This document shows, piece after piece, positions 27,305 to 35,925 of a stretch of DNA of 64,000 nt. Where the stretch lies: contig CP099863.1 of the NCBI GenBank assembly GCA_024134725.1, positions 1,049,501 through 1,113,500 of the forward strand. The letters run 5' to 3'. The first letter of the stretch is position 1, and each line of letters opens with the position of its first letter. The position numbers and the translations under genes are program-made. Under the pieces are notes generated by a model. That model saw nothing but the letters and a program-made list of their open reading frames with translations. It made no database searches and had not been told where the DNA came from. Origin of the DNA: Bacillus sp. 1780r2a1. GTDB taxonomy: Bacteria > Bacillota > Bacilli > Bacillales > Bacillaceae_H.

Positions 27305-27322
27305 AGCTGCTGGCTTTATTTT
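27282..27322 (+). terminator. Terminator embedded in the convergent gene ends
   Basis: GCCAGCAGC (27282-27290) pairs with GCTGCTGGC (27306-27314), then a T-rich run on the plus strand. The T run on the minus strand is poor. Confidence 0.65.
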
Positions 27323-28402
27323 TTGCTTAATATAAGCCGTAACCAGTAGTAGAAGTGGAATTCCAATATGAAAAGGCAGATGGAAAAAGTAAGGCACCAC
27401 TTTCAACCCTTCCGCTATATGAGCCTGATAACTAGGGGCAATCATTAGCGAAGAGAAAAAAATAATAATGCCAATAAAGTAAATAAATGGAGGTGAAGCT
27501 TTTATTCGAAATAAGCCACTGGCCCCAATGACCGCACAAAAGAAATAAATGGCGATTTTAACAAACCCCAGCATAACCATCAGAACAATAATGAACGTGT
27601 CTAGGCGCTGAATAAAATTGGCGATATTAATATGGCTAGCAGCCGTAAATGCAGGAAAGGTAGATCTAAGAGCCATATCTGCTCCTAATACAGATGTAAG
27701 GACAAGTCCATTAAAGGATAACCAAAGCCCACTGACTACAATTGCGAGCAGGCCAACTTTTAGAGCTTTACTTGTTTTATTTAAATAAGGGAGAATCATT
27801 GTAAACGTAATGAGCTCTCCAAAAGGCACCGTCACACCAAGAGGAAATAGCTCTTTCCAAACTTTCTTAATTCCACCTCCAAGTACAGGCTGAAGGTTTT
27901 CAACTTTTATATAACCGCCTATTATATATAGGCTATTTAACGTTAAAAAGGTAATTAAAATAATAGAAAAGCAGAGGCACGTTACTCTGGAGAATCCTTC
28001 TATCCCTACGCAGATGGCGTAAATTAAGGCGAGGATCATACAAATTCCTACTGTCACGATAGAAGTGCGATAATAGGTGGTGCTCGTTAATAATTCTTCA
28101 AAGTCCCGTAGTACTCTCGAAGCAATATAAATAAAATAAATAACGTAACAGAAGCTTATAATGCCTCCTAGATACTTCCCGAAAATTTTAATCGTGTACT
28201 CTGTTAGTGGGCTTTTAGGGTATTTCTTATATAAAGAAATATACACTAGAAACAAAAGGCACCCAAAAAAAGTGGCTAATAAGGGGACGAGCCACGCATC
28301 CTGTTTAGCTCCTTTTCCAATGTCTAATAAAAGAGCGCTGCCTAGCATAAAGACGACCATTAGACAAAAGAGCTGGATGCCATCAATTTTTATTTTTATC
28401 AA
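27299..28402 (-). CDS. Spore germinant receptor subunit B (GerB-type permease)
   Basis: This 367-residue protein has about ten membrane helices and belongs to the GerB/YndE family, which is related to amino-acid permeases. It is the inner-membrane subunit of a spore germinant receptor and probably contacts the germinant. The start is a TTG with AAAGGAG upstream; an ATG inside the same region closes after a few codons. It is the last gene of an A-C-B ordered operon on the minus strand. The particular germinant cannot be read from the sequence. Confidence 0.88.
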   Translation of the reverse strand: MIKIKIDGIQLFCLMVVFMLGSALLLDIGKGAKQDAWLVPLLATFFGCLLFLVYISLYKKYPKSPLTEYTIKIFGKYLGGIISFCYVIYFIYIASRVLRDFEELLTSTTYYRTSIVTVGICMILALIYAICVGIEGFSRVTCLCFSIILITFLTLNSLYIIGGYIKVENLQPVLGGGIKKVWKELFPLGVTVPFGELITFTMILPYLNKTSKALKVGLLAIVVSGLWLSFNGLVLTSVLGADMALRSTFPAFTAASHINIANFIQRLDTFIIVLMVMLGFVKIAIYFFCAVIGASGLFRIKASPPFIYFIGIIIFFSSLMIAPSYQAHIAEGLKVVPYFFHLPFHIGIPLLLLVTAYIKQKIKPAAL

Positions 28403-28419
28403 TGTTTTCTCATCTCCTT

Positions 28420-29610
28420 TTACTCTGCCTTATAGGAATTCGTTCGCATTCCTGTATTTGTGATATTTACGTTAACTTTAATTGATGTTTTGGCATTCGA
28501 AAATAAGTTGCGCCAATTATCTTGATGTTTGTGCCAGTATGTTGGGTGTGTCCGAGCCAAACTATCACCAAATCCAAAAATATCGGACTTTTCTTTTTGG
28601 GCAATTGCAATCGTTTGCTTAATTTGTTTTGTTATTTCTTTTTCAAATTTCTTCTCATAGCGATTTAATAAGTGAGGATCCGTTAAGTCTGCTTCACATG
28701 ATGATTCTAAAATCTCACCTGTCATCGTTGAATTTAGATGAATAATAGGTTCGTTTTGACGTATGTCTGTTTTTATTTCGCTTTTCACTCGATTGATTCC
28801 CAGGCCTATATTCCCCTGCTTGCATTGCAATGCAACTACTGTACTATCTATGTCTGAAGTAATAAATTGAACCGCTCGAGCTTTTTCTCCGTCTAACCAC
28901 CTAACTAGTTTGCCTTCTTTAAACATACCTAATCCATTTACTTCTATAACGGAAGGGTTTGTTGTTTCTAAGTTACTTGCTCGACTGCTTTCCGGAGAAT
29001 CATTGTGTATGTTGAGACCTGGAATTGCTAAATCTTTTCCTTTACTTGAAAGGGCAGATATGGCATCGTATACGAGCATATTATTAGAGGCTCCGTACAG
29101 TTTTTTGTTATTTTCACTGGTACTGATGATGCTTTTTACTGGATTGATTTCAAAAGGCTCAACACCATTAAGCACATGTTCAGCCGTACTATCTCGAGCA
29201 ATAAACACGGGTAAACTTGTTCGTCCTTGCTTGCTTCTATCTAACGTATCAAAGAGAGAGTCAAGATTCTTTCGTGCTAGTTTCTCACTGACGACAACGA
29301 GTGACATATGTGTCAGGGTGCTTCTTCTAGGAATGATGGCAGATGCTTTTCGTGAGGTTTCAAGCAAGGTTTCTCCCGTCACCGTATAATTCACAACGGC
29401 CAGGCCTGTATCTGCACTAGAAGTCCCTTGAGCTAAACTGCCTGGGTTAAGAACTTGATACGTTACTCGATAAGGCTCATTTGGATCATCGTTCTGGTCA
29501 ATGCCAACGCCTGTAATTACTCCGATTTGATTTAGTTCTAAATAGTTTGAGCAGCCTGAAGTCAGGAATAAAATTATAGTAATCAATAAAAATAAATGGT
29601 TTTTTTTCAT
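28420..29610 (-). CDS. Spore germinant receptor subunit C (GerC lipoprotein)
   Basis: This 396-residue lipoprotein of the Ger(x)C family has a signal peptide ending in a lipobox (TSGC) and then YLELNQIGVITGVGID, a typical GerC opening. The body keeps the three-domain size of the family. The ATG at 29610 follows AAAGGA; a TTG further upstream is not needed. It begins 24 bases after the GerA-type stop and ends 17 bases before the GerB-type start, forming a tight operon. It is expected on the outer face of the spore inner membrane. Confidence 0.9.
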   Translation of the reverse strand: MKKNHLFLLITIILFLTSGCSNYLELNQIGVITGVGIDQNDDPNEPYRVTYQVLNPGSLAQGTSSADTGLAVVNYTVTGETLLETSRKASAIIPRRSTLTHMSLVVVSEKLARKNLDSLFDTLDRSKQGRTSLPVFIARDSTAEHVLNGVEPFEINPVKSIISTSENNKKLYGASNNMLVYDAISALSSKGKDLAIPGLNIHNDSPESSRASNLETTNPSVIEVNGLGMFKEGKLVRWLDGEKARAVQFITSDIDSTVVALQCKQGNIGLGINRVKSEIKTDIRQNEPIIHLNSTMTGEILESSCEADLTDPHLLNRYEKKFEKEITKQIKQTIAIAQKEKSDIFGFGDSLARTHPTYWHKHQDNWRNLFSNAKTSIKVNVNITNTGMRTNSYKAE

Positions 29611-29634
29611 ATGAAAACGTCCTTTAAGCAAGCG

Positions 29635-31149
29635 TTACTTAATCGCCTTAGGTTTATTTGGTTTTTTTAACAGAAATGGCAAAGGAAAACGAAATAGGCC
29701 ATCTTTTTGTTTTTGTAAGTTAAAAGGAGCAAACGGATTAAAATACAGAATGCCAAATGATCGCAATGTGCTCATGTGAAGCCAGATACACAGCGTCACG
29801 AGCAGAATACCATATAGCCCAATAAATGAAGATACTAAAATTAACATAAACCGAAATCCACGAGCTACGCTAGAGATGCTGATGTTTGGAAGCGTGAAGC
29901 TACTAATGGAGGAAATGGCTACGATAATAACAACAGCTGCTGATACAAACCCTGCGTCTACGGCTGCTTGACCTAATATAAGCGCTCCGACAATTGAAAC
30001 GGCTGGACCAATCGCTCGTGGCATTCGAATACCAGCCTCTCTAAGCGTTTCAAATGCCAATTCCATCAGGATAATTTCCACGATTGCCGGAAAGGGAACA
30101 ATCTCTCTTTGAGCCATTAAGCTTACCAGCAGCGTAGTAGGAATAAGTCCGTGATGATGAGTTATTAACGCCAAGTAAATAGACGAAACGTACATCGACA
30201 GAAAGAAGGCAACAAATCTTAGTAATCGTATAAAAGAGCTAATATAGTAATTTTGATAGTAATCCTCAGGTGATTGAAAGAACTGAGAAAAAACAACGGG
30301 TGTGATTAACACATAAGGCGTTCCTTGGATAATAACGGCGACGCGACCTTCGAGTAAATTTCCTACTACCGCATCAGGCCGTTCTGTGCTTAGGACTAAA
30401 GGAAAGATGGTTTTGCTGTCATCTTTAATAAATTCTTCAATATAGTTTGATTCAAGAATACTATTTACATCAATTCTTTTTAGTCGCTTCTCAACTTCTT
30501 GTTGAATGGCTTTATCTACTATTCCTTCTATGTACATAATAGCCACTTCCGTTTGCGTCACTTTCCCAATCTTCATACTTTTTAATCGTAAACAAGGGTT
30601 TTGGATCTTAGCTCGAATTAAGGACGTATTGGTTCTTAGACTTTCAGTAAAACAATCTTTTGGTCCTTTCACAACCGTTTGCGTCGTTGGCTCCGTTATT
30701 GCGCGAGACTGTAGCTTTTGTGTATTGGTAATGAACAGCTTAGAACATCCATCTAACAAGACAACTGCATCTCCTGAGACAACTGCTGAAAGAAAGCTAT
30801 CCCAGTCTTCTTTTATAGTTAGCTGAGAAACAGCCAAAGTGCCTTTTACGCTTTCTTCTAACTCCAACGAATTAGCTTCTTTAGTTGCGTTTGCCCATTG
30901 AATTAAAGGATTAATAACATGTTCGTTTACAATCGCATCATCAGCCAATCCATCAAGGTGGAGCACCGCTATTTTTATTTTTTCGTTGTGAGGTGAATGT
31001 ATAAAGCGAATAAATAAGTCTGAGCTGTCTCCGAGCGCTATTTTTAACTTCTCTACGTTCTCATCTAAACGATTATGTAAAGGTTGTAGCGCTGGTGCCT
31101 CTGGCGAAGTTTCCTCTTTAGTTCGTTTAAAAAAGCGTCCGTAAGGCAT
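29635..31149 (-). CDS. Spore germinant receptor subunit A (GerA type)
   Basis: This 504-residue protein of the GerA/SpoVAF family has a large hydrophilic N-terminal region (to about 290), then several membrane helices (LLVSLMAQREIVPFPAIVE, AIGPAVSIVGALILGQAAV and others) and a basic tail. The ATG at 31149 has GGAAGG eight bases upstream. A TTG at 31209 extends the frame but sits next to the -10 box of a forespore-type promoter, so 31149 is preferred. It heads the A-C-B operon. With its partners it senses germinants in the dormant spore. Confidence 0.92.
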   Translation of the reverse strand: MPYGRFFKRTKEETSPEAPALQPLHNRLDENVEKLKIALGDSSDLFIRFIHSPHNEKIKIAVLHLDGLADDAIVNEHVINPLIQWANATKEANSLELEESVKGTLAVSQLTIKEDWDSFLSAVVSGDAVVLLDGCSKLFITNTQKLQSRAITEPTTQTVVKGPKDCFTESLRTNTSLIRAKIQNPCLRLKSMKIGKVTQTEVAIMYIEGIVDKAIQQEVEKRLKRIDVNSILESNYIEEFIKDDSKTIFPLVLSTERPDAVVGNLLEGRVAVIIQGTPYVLITPVVFSQFFQSPEDYYQNYYISSFIRLLRFVAFFLSMYVSSIYLALITHHHGLIPTTLLVSLMAQREIVPFPAIVEIILMELAFETLREAGIRMPRAIGPAVSIVGALILGQAAVDAGFVSAAVVIIVAISSISSFTLPNISISSVARGFRFMLILVSSFIGLYGILLVTLCIWLHMSTLRSFGILYFNPFAPFNLQKQKDGLFRFPLPFLLKKPNKPKAIK

Positions 31150-31209
31150 TTTCTCTACCTTCCCAATTAATAAATTTGTTCGTATTTCTAGTTTTTTCTT
31201 ATGAACCAA

Positions 31210-31239
31210 TAATATGTATAAAAAGAAAATGTTTATTGC
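31210..31239 (-). promoter_or_regulatory. Candidate sigma-G promoter of the germination operon
   Basis: On the minus strand GCAATA (31234-31239) and CATATTA (31210-31216) are 17 bases apart. CATATTA fits the sigma-G -10 form CATNNTA, and germinant receptor operons are known sigma-G targets. The -35 match is partial. Confidence 0.55.
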
Positions 31240-31405
31240 TTATAGGTAAAGGAATAGGTGGAGGAAGTAAAGCGGAAGGAGACAGGGGAAGTTAGTGTTC
31301 AATCTGGTCTGCGCTATTTGCTATTAGTTGCATAGAAGCCGTGAAGAAAATGACATTGATTATTGTAATATTTGTGTATCTATAGCCATACAGCAAATAT
31401 AAATA

Positions 31406-31440
31406 AAAGAGCCTAACACTTTAAGGAAGTTAGGCTCTTT
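31406..31440 (-). terminator. Terminator after the Imm26-like gene
   Basis: A 12-bp perfect stem (31406-31417 with 31429-31440) overlaps the stop codon, with a T-rich run on the minus strand. Confidence 0.88.
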
Positions 31441-31933
31441 AGTATAGATATTTACTTTTTGTTACAAAGCAATCTTCTGCACGAAATTTAATGACTTCAT
31501 ATCCCCACGTCGAAAACGTAAGATATTGTTCATATTCTTTTTTTGTGATGGGACGAATTTCCGTATACCCTTTTTGGAGCATACAATCATCGGCAAACAT
31601 CTCTTGAGATCGAAAATAAGCTACTTCTAATTCATCTAAGGTTAAGTCTCGATAGCCTAAAATCATGCCGTTTAAGGCGGTTTCCACAATCATTTTAACG
31701 TGGCCATCACCTTGCTTGAGAATAGCACATCCTTTTAGATCTTCAGAAGTAGGTGGCTCAGGCCCGCACCAGTCCATAAGCCCAGCAATGAAATGCTTCG
31801 TGTGCTCAGCGCTAATCTCGAGTACTCTTCCGCAGGAAAATTGTCCATTGCTTAAAGGGATAGCCCAAAACTGCCCAGGGATAAGATAGCGATTGGATTT
31901 TGGTTGAAACGGATAGGAAATGGTCTTTAGCAT
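31439..31933 (-). CDS. Imm26-like (immunity protein 26 family) protein
   Basis: This 164-residue soluble protein has an N-terminal segment PGQFWAIPLSNGQFSCGRVL that resembles the start of the Imm26 family, small beta-rich proteins often found as immunity genes in polymorphic toxin loci. The call rests on that motif from memory. The ATG at 31933 has AGAGGT upstream; the longer frame to 31969 overlaps the preceding gene. It follows a DUF2062 membrane gene by 28 bases, probably cotranscribed. No toxin gene is nearby, so it may be an orphan or may serve another role. Confidence 0.6.
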   Translation of the reverse strand: MLKTISYPFQPKSNRYLIPGQFWAIPLSNGQFSCGRVLEISAEHTKHFIAGLMDWCGPEPPTSEDLKGCAILKQGDGHVKMIVETALNGMILGYRDLTLDELEVAYFRSQEMFADDCMLQKGYTEIRPITKKEYEQYLTFSTWGYEVIKFRAEDCFVTKSKYLY

Positions 31934-31961
31934 GCGTAGTACCTCTCTTATTGTTAAGAAA

Positions 31962-32447
31962 TTAAACAACCCATTTTTTATAAACGTAGTATAAAATCTC
32001 AGCTCGATACTGATTAATCATATAATAAACGCCAGCGTAAAGTAGACCGCCAAACAGTACCATATTTACGGTCATTCCGGCTAGAAATATCTTGCCGATA
32101 TGTGCACCTGTTTCCAGATGATCAGCCAAATCATCATCGGCGACTTCCAGTAACGTATGATCTAGATTGATGGGCACGAGATATTCACCGACTACGGTGT
32201 TTAAGTAAAACATGAGGGGGAAAGCCCACATAAACAGCATTCCGCCAATGAGACCAGCCATGCTGTTGCCTCTACATAATTTGGCTAAGCCTACAGAAAG
32301 GATCAGTCCAAACCCAAAGGTAGGAACAAAGTTTACAATTGAACCAAGGCTAAAGCCAAGTGCAACTTTATGAGAATGATCTTTTAGTCGCAATAGTTTG
32401 ATAATAAGGTATTTAAAACGGCGCTTGAGAATTGTTAGTTTGGTCAC
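31962..32447 (-). CDS. DUF2062 membrane protein
   Basis: This 161-residue protein has about three membrane helices. The segment KVALGFSLGSIVNFVPTFGF with a later LCRGNSMAGLIGG is typical of DUF2062. The start is GTG at 32447, with AAAGGA nine bases upstream; a nearby ATG reads only two codons before a stop. It is first in a two-gene unit with the Imm26-like gene. DUF2062 has no settled function; some members are linked to glycosyltransferases, and the UDP-sugar epimerase gene is the divergent neighbour. Confidence 0.72.
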   Translation of the reverse strand: MTKLTILKRRFKYLIIKLLRLKDHSHKVALGFSLGSIVNFVPTFGFGLILSVGLAKLCRGNSMAGLIGGMLFMWAFPLMFYLNTVVGEYLVPINLDHTLLEVADDDLADHLETGAHIGKIFLAGMTVNMVLFGGLLYAGVYYMINQYRAEILYYVYKKWVV

Positions 32448-32660
32448 GTCATTCTTTCCTTTCTGTAGTCAACCGTGTATGTATAGGGATGAGAACTATA
32501 TTCTTATTTTACATCATGAAAATGCTGGAAGGAGCACTTTTTTTAGCATATTCAATGAAAATAAAGAAAAGTAGTCATCTTCAGTTCACAAAACTCATTT
32601 ACAATATCAGGGTAAAAGCGTACGATAAAACTAGTCAAAATGGACTAAAGGAGAGATTTT

Positions 32661-33641
32661 ATGATTTTAGTAGTTGGAGGAGCTGGCTATATCGGTAGCC
32701 ACCTCGTGAAAGAGTTAGTGAAAACAAGTGAAGTCGTTGTCTTAGATAACCTCTCAACGGGGCACCGCTGGGCGATTGATGAGCGCGCGCAGTTTGTAGA
32801 AGGAAATTTAGGGAGCGAAGCGGACTTAGAGCATGTATTTTCTACTTATCAAATCGAAGCAGTGATGCATTTTGCGGCGAACAGCTTAGTAGGAGAGTCG
32901 GTTGTTGACCCTGTGAAGTACTATGAAAACAACGTCGCAGCGACTCTTACGTTATTAAAAACGATGATGAAACATAACGTAAAAAAGTTCATCTTTTCAT
33001 CCACAGCGGCAACGTACGGCATTCCGTCTGTTGACATCATTACGGAAGAAACAAGCACGAATCCAATTAATCCGTACGGCCGTTCGAAGCTGATGATTGA
33101 ACACATCTTAGCGGACTACGCGCATGCATATGGTATGGAATACGTGGTGCTTCGCTACTTTAACGCAGCGGGCGCGTACGAAACTGCAGAAATCGGCGAA
33201 TCGCATGATCCAGAAACGCACCTCATCCCGATTATCCTTGAACACTTACTAGGCGAAAGAGAGCACATTTCCGTGTTTGGCTCTGACTACGACACGGAAG
33301 ACGGCACGTGCATTCGCGATTACATTCACGTAACGGACCTTGCTAACGCACATATCGCTGCGCTTCAGTCACTTTTAGCAAGCGAAACAAAAACAGCGAC
33401 GTACAATCTAGGAAACGGCCTTGGCTATTCGGTAAAAGAAGTCATCGATACGTGCGAGCGCGTAACGGGTAAAAAAGCGAACGTCGTGATGGCGGACCGC
33501 CGTCCTGGAGACCCAGCTCGACTTGTTGCGTCCTCTGATAAAATCCATCGTGATCTTGGTTGGAAAGCGGAACGTTCGCTAGAAGAGATTATCGCATCTG
33601 CATGGAAATGGCATCAAAGTCAAGTGAAGGTAGTGAAGTAA
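32661..33641 (+). CDS. galE: UDP-glucose 4-epimerase
   Basis: This 326-residue enzyme of the extended SDR family interconverts UDP-glucose and UDP-galactose. The NAD-binding GGAGYIGSH opening, the catalytic SSTAATYG segment and the YGRSK (YxxxK) motif are visible, as are the sugar-binding RYFNAAGA and DGTCIRDYIHV stretches. AAAGGAGAG precedes the ATG. It is monocistronic with its own terminator. The codon use is richer in GC than that of many neighbours. With the galU gene at the right edge it supplies precursors for surface polysaccharides. Confidence 0.93.
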   Translation: MILVVGGAGYIGSHLVKELVKTSEVVVLDNLSTGHRWAIDERAQFVEGNLGSEADLEHVFSTYQIEAVMHFAANSLVGESVVDPVKYYENNVAATLTLLKTMMKHNVKKFIFSSTAATYGIPSVDIITEETSTNPINPYGRSKLMIEHILADYAHAYGMEYVVLRYFNAAGAYETAEIGESHDPETHLIPIILEHLLGEREHISVFGSDYDTEDGTCIRDYIHVTDLANAHIAALQSLLASETKTATYNLGNGLGYSVKEVIDTCERVTGKKANVVMADRRPGDPARLVASSDKIHRDLGWKAERSLEEIIASAWKWHQSQVKVVK

Positions 33642-33646
33642 TAAAG

Positions 33647-33674
33647 AAGCCGAGACGTGAGGTCTCGGCTTTTT
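33647..33674 (+). terminator. Terminator after galE
   Basis: AAGCCGAGAC pairs with GTCTCGGCTT and is followed by T residues. It can also serve the convergent LacI-type gene. Confidence 0.88.
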
Positions 33675-33679
33675 GACTT

Positions 33680-34714
33680 TTAACACGACTCTCTGTCCAT
33701 AAGAGTTGGCGGGAAGCGATACAGTAAAGGAAGTGAACCTTCTGGTGTACCTGAGTTATTCAGCCTTTCAAGCAGAATCGTTGCGGCCATTTCACCCATT
33801 TGCTGCGTGGGCTGTGCGACGGTCGTTAAGGTTGGGTTATAGACTTTGGCATAAGGCACATCGTCAATGCTAAGGATGGACAAATCGCTTGGAATGGATA
33901 AGTTATGGTTCTTCACGAATGTTAACACAGTTTCCAAGACTAGATCGTTCCCTGCAATAATCGCATCAGGCATTTCCTTATTCGATAACCATTCGGCTAG
34001 CCTAGTTTGTATATCAAGCAAAGTACCAGAGAAAACAAAATCAGAAATAACCTCTTGCTGAGACCGCTTCATAGCAGAATAAAAACCTTCTATCCGTTCG
34101 ATCCTTGGCGTAATGTGCTGCTCGACAGGCAGCGTCATCATCGCAATTCTCTTCCGTTTCTTTTCTAAAAGGTGAGATACAGCTAAATAAAGAGCCGTTT
34201 CATTGTCGAGAATGACCGTGTCTGCTTTTAATCCTTCAAGCTTTCGGTCAATTAAGACAAGGGGGATTTGATCCACTAAAATCTTTTCATAAAGCGTCAC
34301 GTCAGCGTTCGTTGGAAAAATGATTAACCCATCGATTTGCCTAGCGGTTAATAGTTCAATAAACTGTTTTTCTTTTTCTGGATTATCATCAGAATTGCAA
34401 ATAATGGCCTGCAGCCCTTGAGCGCTTAGCTTTTTTTCAACGGCACTGATGATGTCAGTTGAAAACACATGTTTAATATTAGCCACGATGATGCCGATCA
34501 TTTTGGTTTTCTTTGTTTTTAAGTTTCGAGCAAAATCGTTTGGGCGATAGTTTAGCTCAAGAATGGTTTGCTCAATTTTTTTCTTCGTATCATCACTCAT
34601 GTACTTAAAGCGTTTATTAATAAACTGTGAAACGGTGCTTTTACTAACACCAGCAGCGTTTGCAACATCTTGGATCGTCACGTTCTTTTGGGAAGGCGCT
34701 TCTTTTTTCATCAT
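33680..34714 (-). CDS. kdgR: LacI-family repressor of the hexuronate/KDG genes
   Basis: This is a 344-residue regulator. The N-terminal helix-turn-helix (VTIQDVANAAGVSKSTVSQFIN) is followed by a periplasmic-binding-protein-like effector domain (about 65-340). It lies divergent from KDG kinase and KDPG aldolase genes, as Bacillus subtilis KdgR lies near its targets. Matching AAACCGGTTT palindromes occur in front of both its own gene and kdgK, the usual arrangement for an autoregulated LacI-type repressor. The likely inducer is 2-keto-3-deoxygluconate or a related uronate. AAAGGA precedes the start. The role is inferred from context plus family. Confidence 0.85.
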   Translation of the reverse strand: MMKKEAPSQKNVTIQDVANAAGVSKSTVSQFINKRFKYMSDDTKKKIEQTILELNYRPNDFARNLKTKKTKMIGIIVANIKHVFSTDIISAVEKKLSAQGLQAIICNSDDNPEKEKQFIELLTARQIDGLIIFPTNADVTLYEKILVDQIPLVLIDRKLEGLKADTVILDNETALYLAVSHLLEKKRKRIAMMTLPVEQHITPRIERIEGFYSAMKRSQQEVISDFVFSGTLLDIQTRLAEWLSNKEMPDAIIAGNDLVLETVLTFVKNHNLSIPSDLSILSIDDVPYAKVYNPTLTTVAQPTQQMGEMAATILLERLNNSGTPEGSLPLLYRFPPTLMDRESC

Positions 34715-34764
34715 GTATGCTTCCTTTCAGCAGGTTTAAAGATTGATATAAATCTATAGTATAA

Positions 34765-34774
34765 AAACCGGTTT
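34765..34774. promoter_or_regulatory. KdgR-type operator in front of the regulator gene
   Basis: AAACCGGTTT palindrome, just upstream of a minus-strand -10-like TATACT (34758-34763). It points to autoregulation. Confidence 0.7.
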
Positions 34775-34894
34775 ATAAAAACAAGATGTATGACAAGCAT
34801 ACTTATAGTGCAAGAGACTCTCTAATGATGCTTAAATAAAGAGAAGTAACGACTTTATTTATAACTAAAGTAATAAAAATTTTCAAAAAGTTGT

Positions 34895-34908
34895 TGTAAA
34901 CGATTACA
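34895..34908 (+). promoter_or_regulatory. Catabolite-responsive element (cre)
   Basis: TGTAAACGATTACA matches the cre consensus TGWAANCGNTNWCA at every position. It lies 12 bases upstream of the -10 box of the kdgK operon, so CcpA binding would block the promoter. Confidence 0.8.
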
Positions 34909-34919
34909 ACAATGTGTAA

Positions 34920-34939
34920 TATAATACTAAACCGGTTTA
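34920..34939 (+). promoter_or_regulatory. -10 box and KdgR-type operator of the uronate operon
   Basis: TATAAT (34920-34925) is followed after two bases by the perfect palindrome TAAACCGGTTTA (34928-34939), which covers the expected transcription start. Confidence 0.78.
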
Positions 34940-34965
34940 TTAAAAAAGTGAAGGATGAGATATGA

Positions 34966-35916
34966 ATGTTAGATGTACTAACGATTGGAGATGCTTTAAT
35001 TAGCATGCATCCCCGAAAAAAGGGGCCATTACGATTCTCTCATTCTTTTGAAAGAGGAATGGGGGGAGCGGAGCTTAACTTTGCGATTGGCTGTGCTAGG
35101 TTAGGTTTAAAGCCTGGCTGGATCTCAAAATTAGGGGACGATGAATTTGGAAAATATGTCTTTGACCAAGTGAGAGGAGAAGGCATTGATTTATCACACG
35201 TAACGTTTACCAATAACTATCCGACTTCCGTTTATTTTAGAGAAATTCACGCAAATGGAGAGAGCCGTTCATTCTTTTATCGAAACGATTCTCCTACCTT
35301 AGAGCTTTCTCAGCGTGACATCGTTGAGGAATACGTTAAGAACTTCAAGATTTTACATATCACAGGAGTATTTCCTTCAATTCATCATCAAAATATTGAA
35401 TTAACTAAATCCATCATTTCAATGGCGAAAAAGCAAGGGCTGAAGATTTCATTTGATCCAAACGTTCGCTTGAAAATGTGGAGCGCAGAAGAAGCCGTAG
35501 CATTTATTTTATCGATTCTAAAAGACGTGGATATTATTTTAACTTCAAAAGAAGAAGCTGATTTAATTTTTGGCCTTCAGTCTGAGCGCAATCATATCGA
35601 AGCGTTTAAAAAATACGGAATTGAAACCGTTGTCATTAAAAAAGGTGCTGACGGAGCCGTTGGGGAGCATAACGGTGAATACCTAGAGCAGCCCGCTGTT
35701 CATGTGCCGTTAGTTGTCGATACGGTTGGGGCTGGAGATGGCTTTGACGCTGGTTTCATCAGTGCTCGTATAAAGGGAAAAACGTTTAAAGAATGCTTGG
35801 AATATGGAAGCATCGTTGGAGCTATGGTCGTTAGTGTTGAAGGCGATAACGAAGGGTTACCCACTTTGGATCAAGTAAGACACGCGATGGGAGAGTATAA
35901 CTATGTTGAAAGGTGA
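34966..35916 (+). CDS. kdgK: 2-dehydro-3-deoxygluconokinase (KDG kinase)
   Basis: This 316-residue sugar kinase of the PfkB/ribokinase family phosphorylates 2-keto-3-deoxygluconate to KDPG. The start has MLDVLTIGDALI and GGAELNFAIGCARLG, and the family signature DTVGAGDGFDAGF with the catalytic Asp258 is near the C-terminus. It is the first gene of the operon controlled by the operator and cre site upstream, and the aldolase gene follows after nine bases. GAAGGATGAG provides the ribosome site. The specific substrate is inferred from the adjacent KDPG aldolase and uronate enzymes. Confidence 0.92.
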   Translation: MLDVLTIGDALISMHPRKKGPLRFSHSFERGMGGAELNFAIGCARLGLKPGWISKLGDDEFGKYVFDQVRGEGIDLSHVTFTNNYPTSVYFREIHANGESRSFFYRNDSPTLELSQRDIVEEYVKNFKILHITGVFPSIHHQNIELTKSIISMAKKQGLKISFDPNVRLKMWSAEEAVAFILSILKDVDIILTSKEEADLIFGLQSERNHIEAFKKYGIETVVIKKGADGAVGEHNGEYLEQPAVHVPLVVDTVGAGDGFDAGFISARIKGKTFKECLEYGSIVGAMVVSVEGDNEGLPTLDQVRHAMGEYNYVER

Positions 35917-35925
35917 GTCTCGTTT

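Noticed and set aside
28910-29389. 159-codon plus-strand frame opposite the GerC gene
   Set aside because: It overlaps a clear lipoprotein gene, lacks a ribosome site and shows no recognisable motif.
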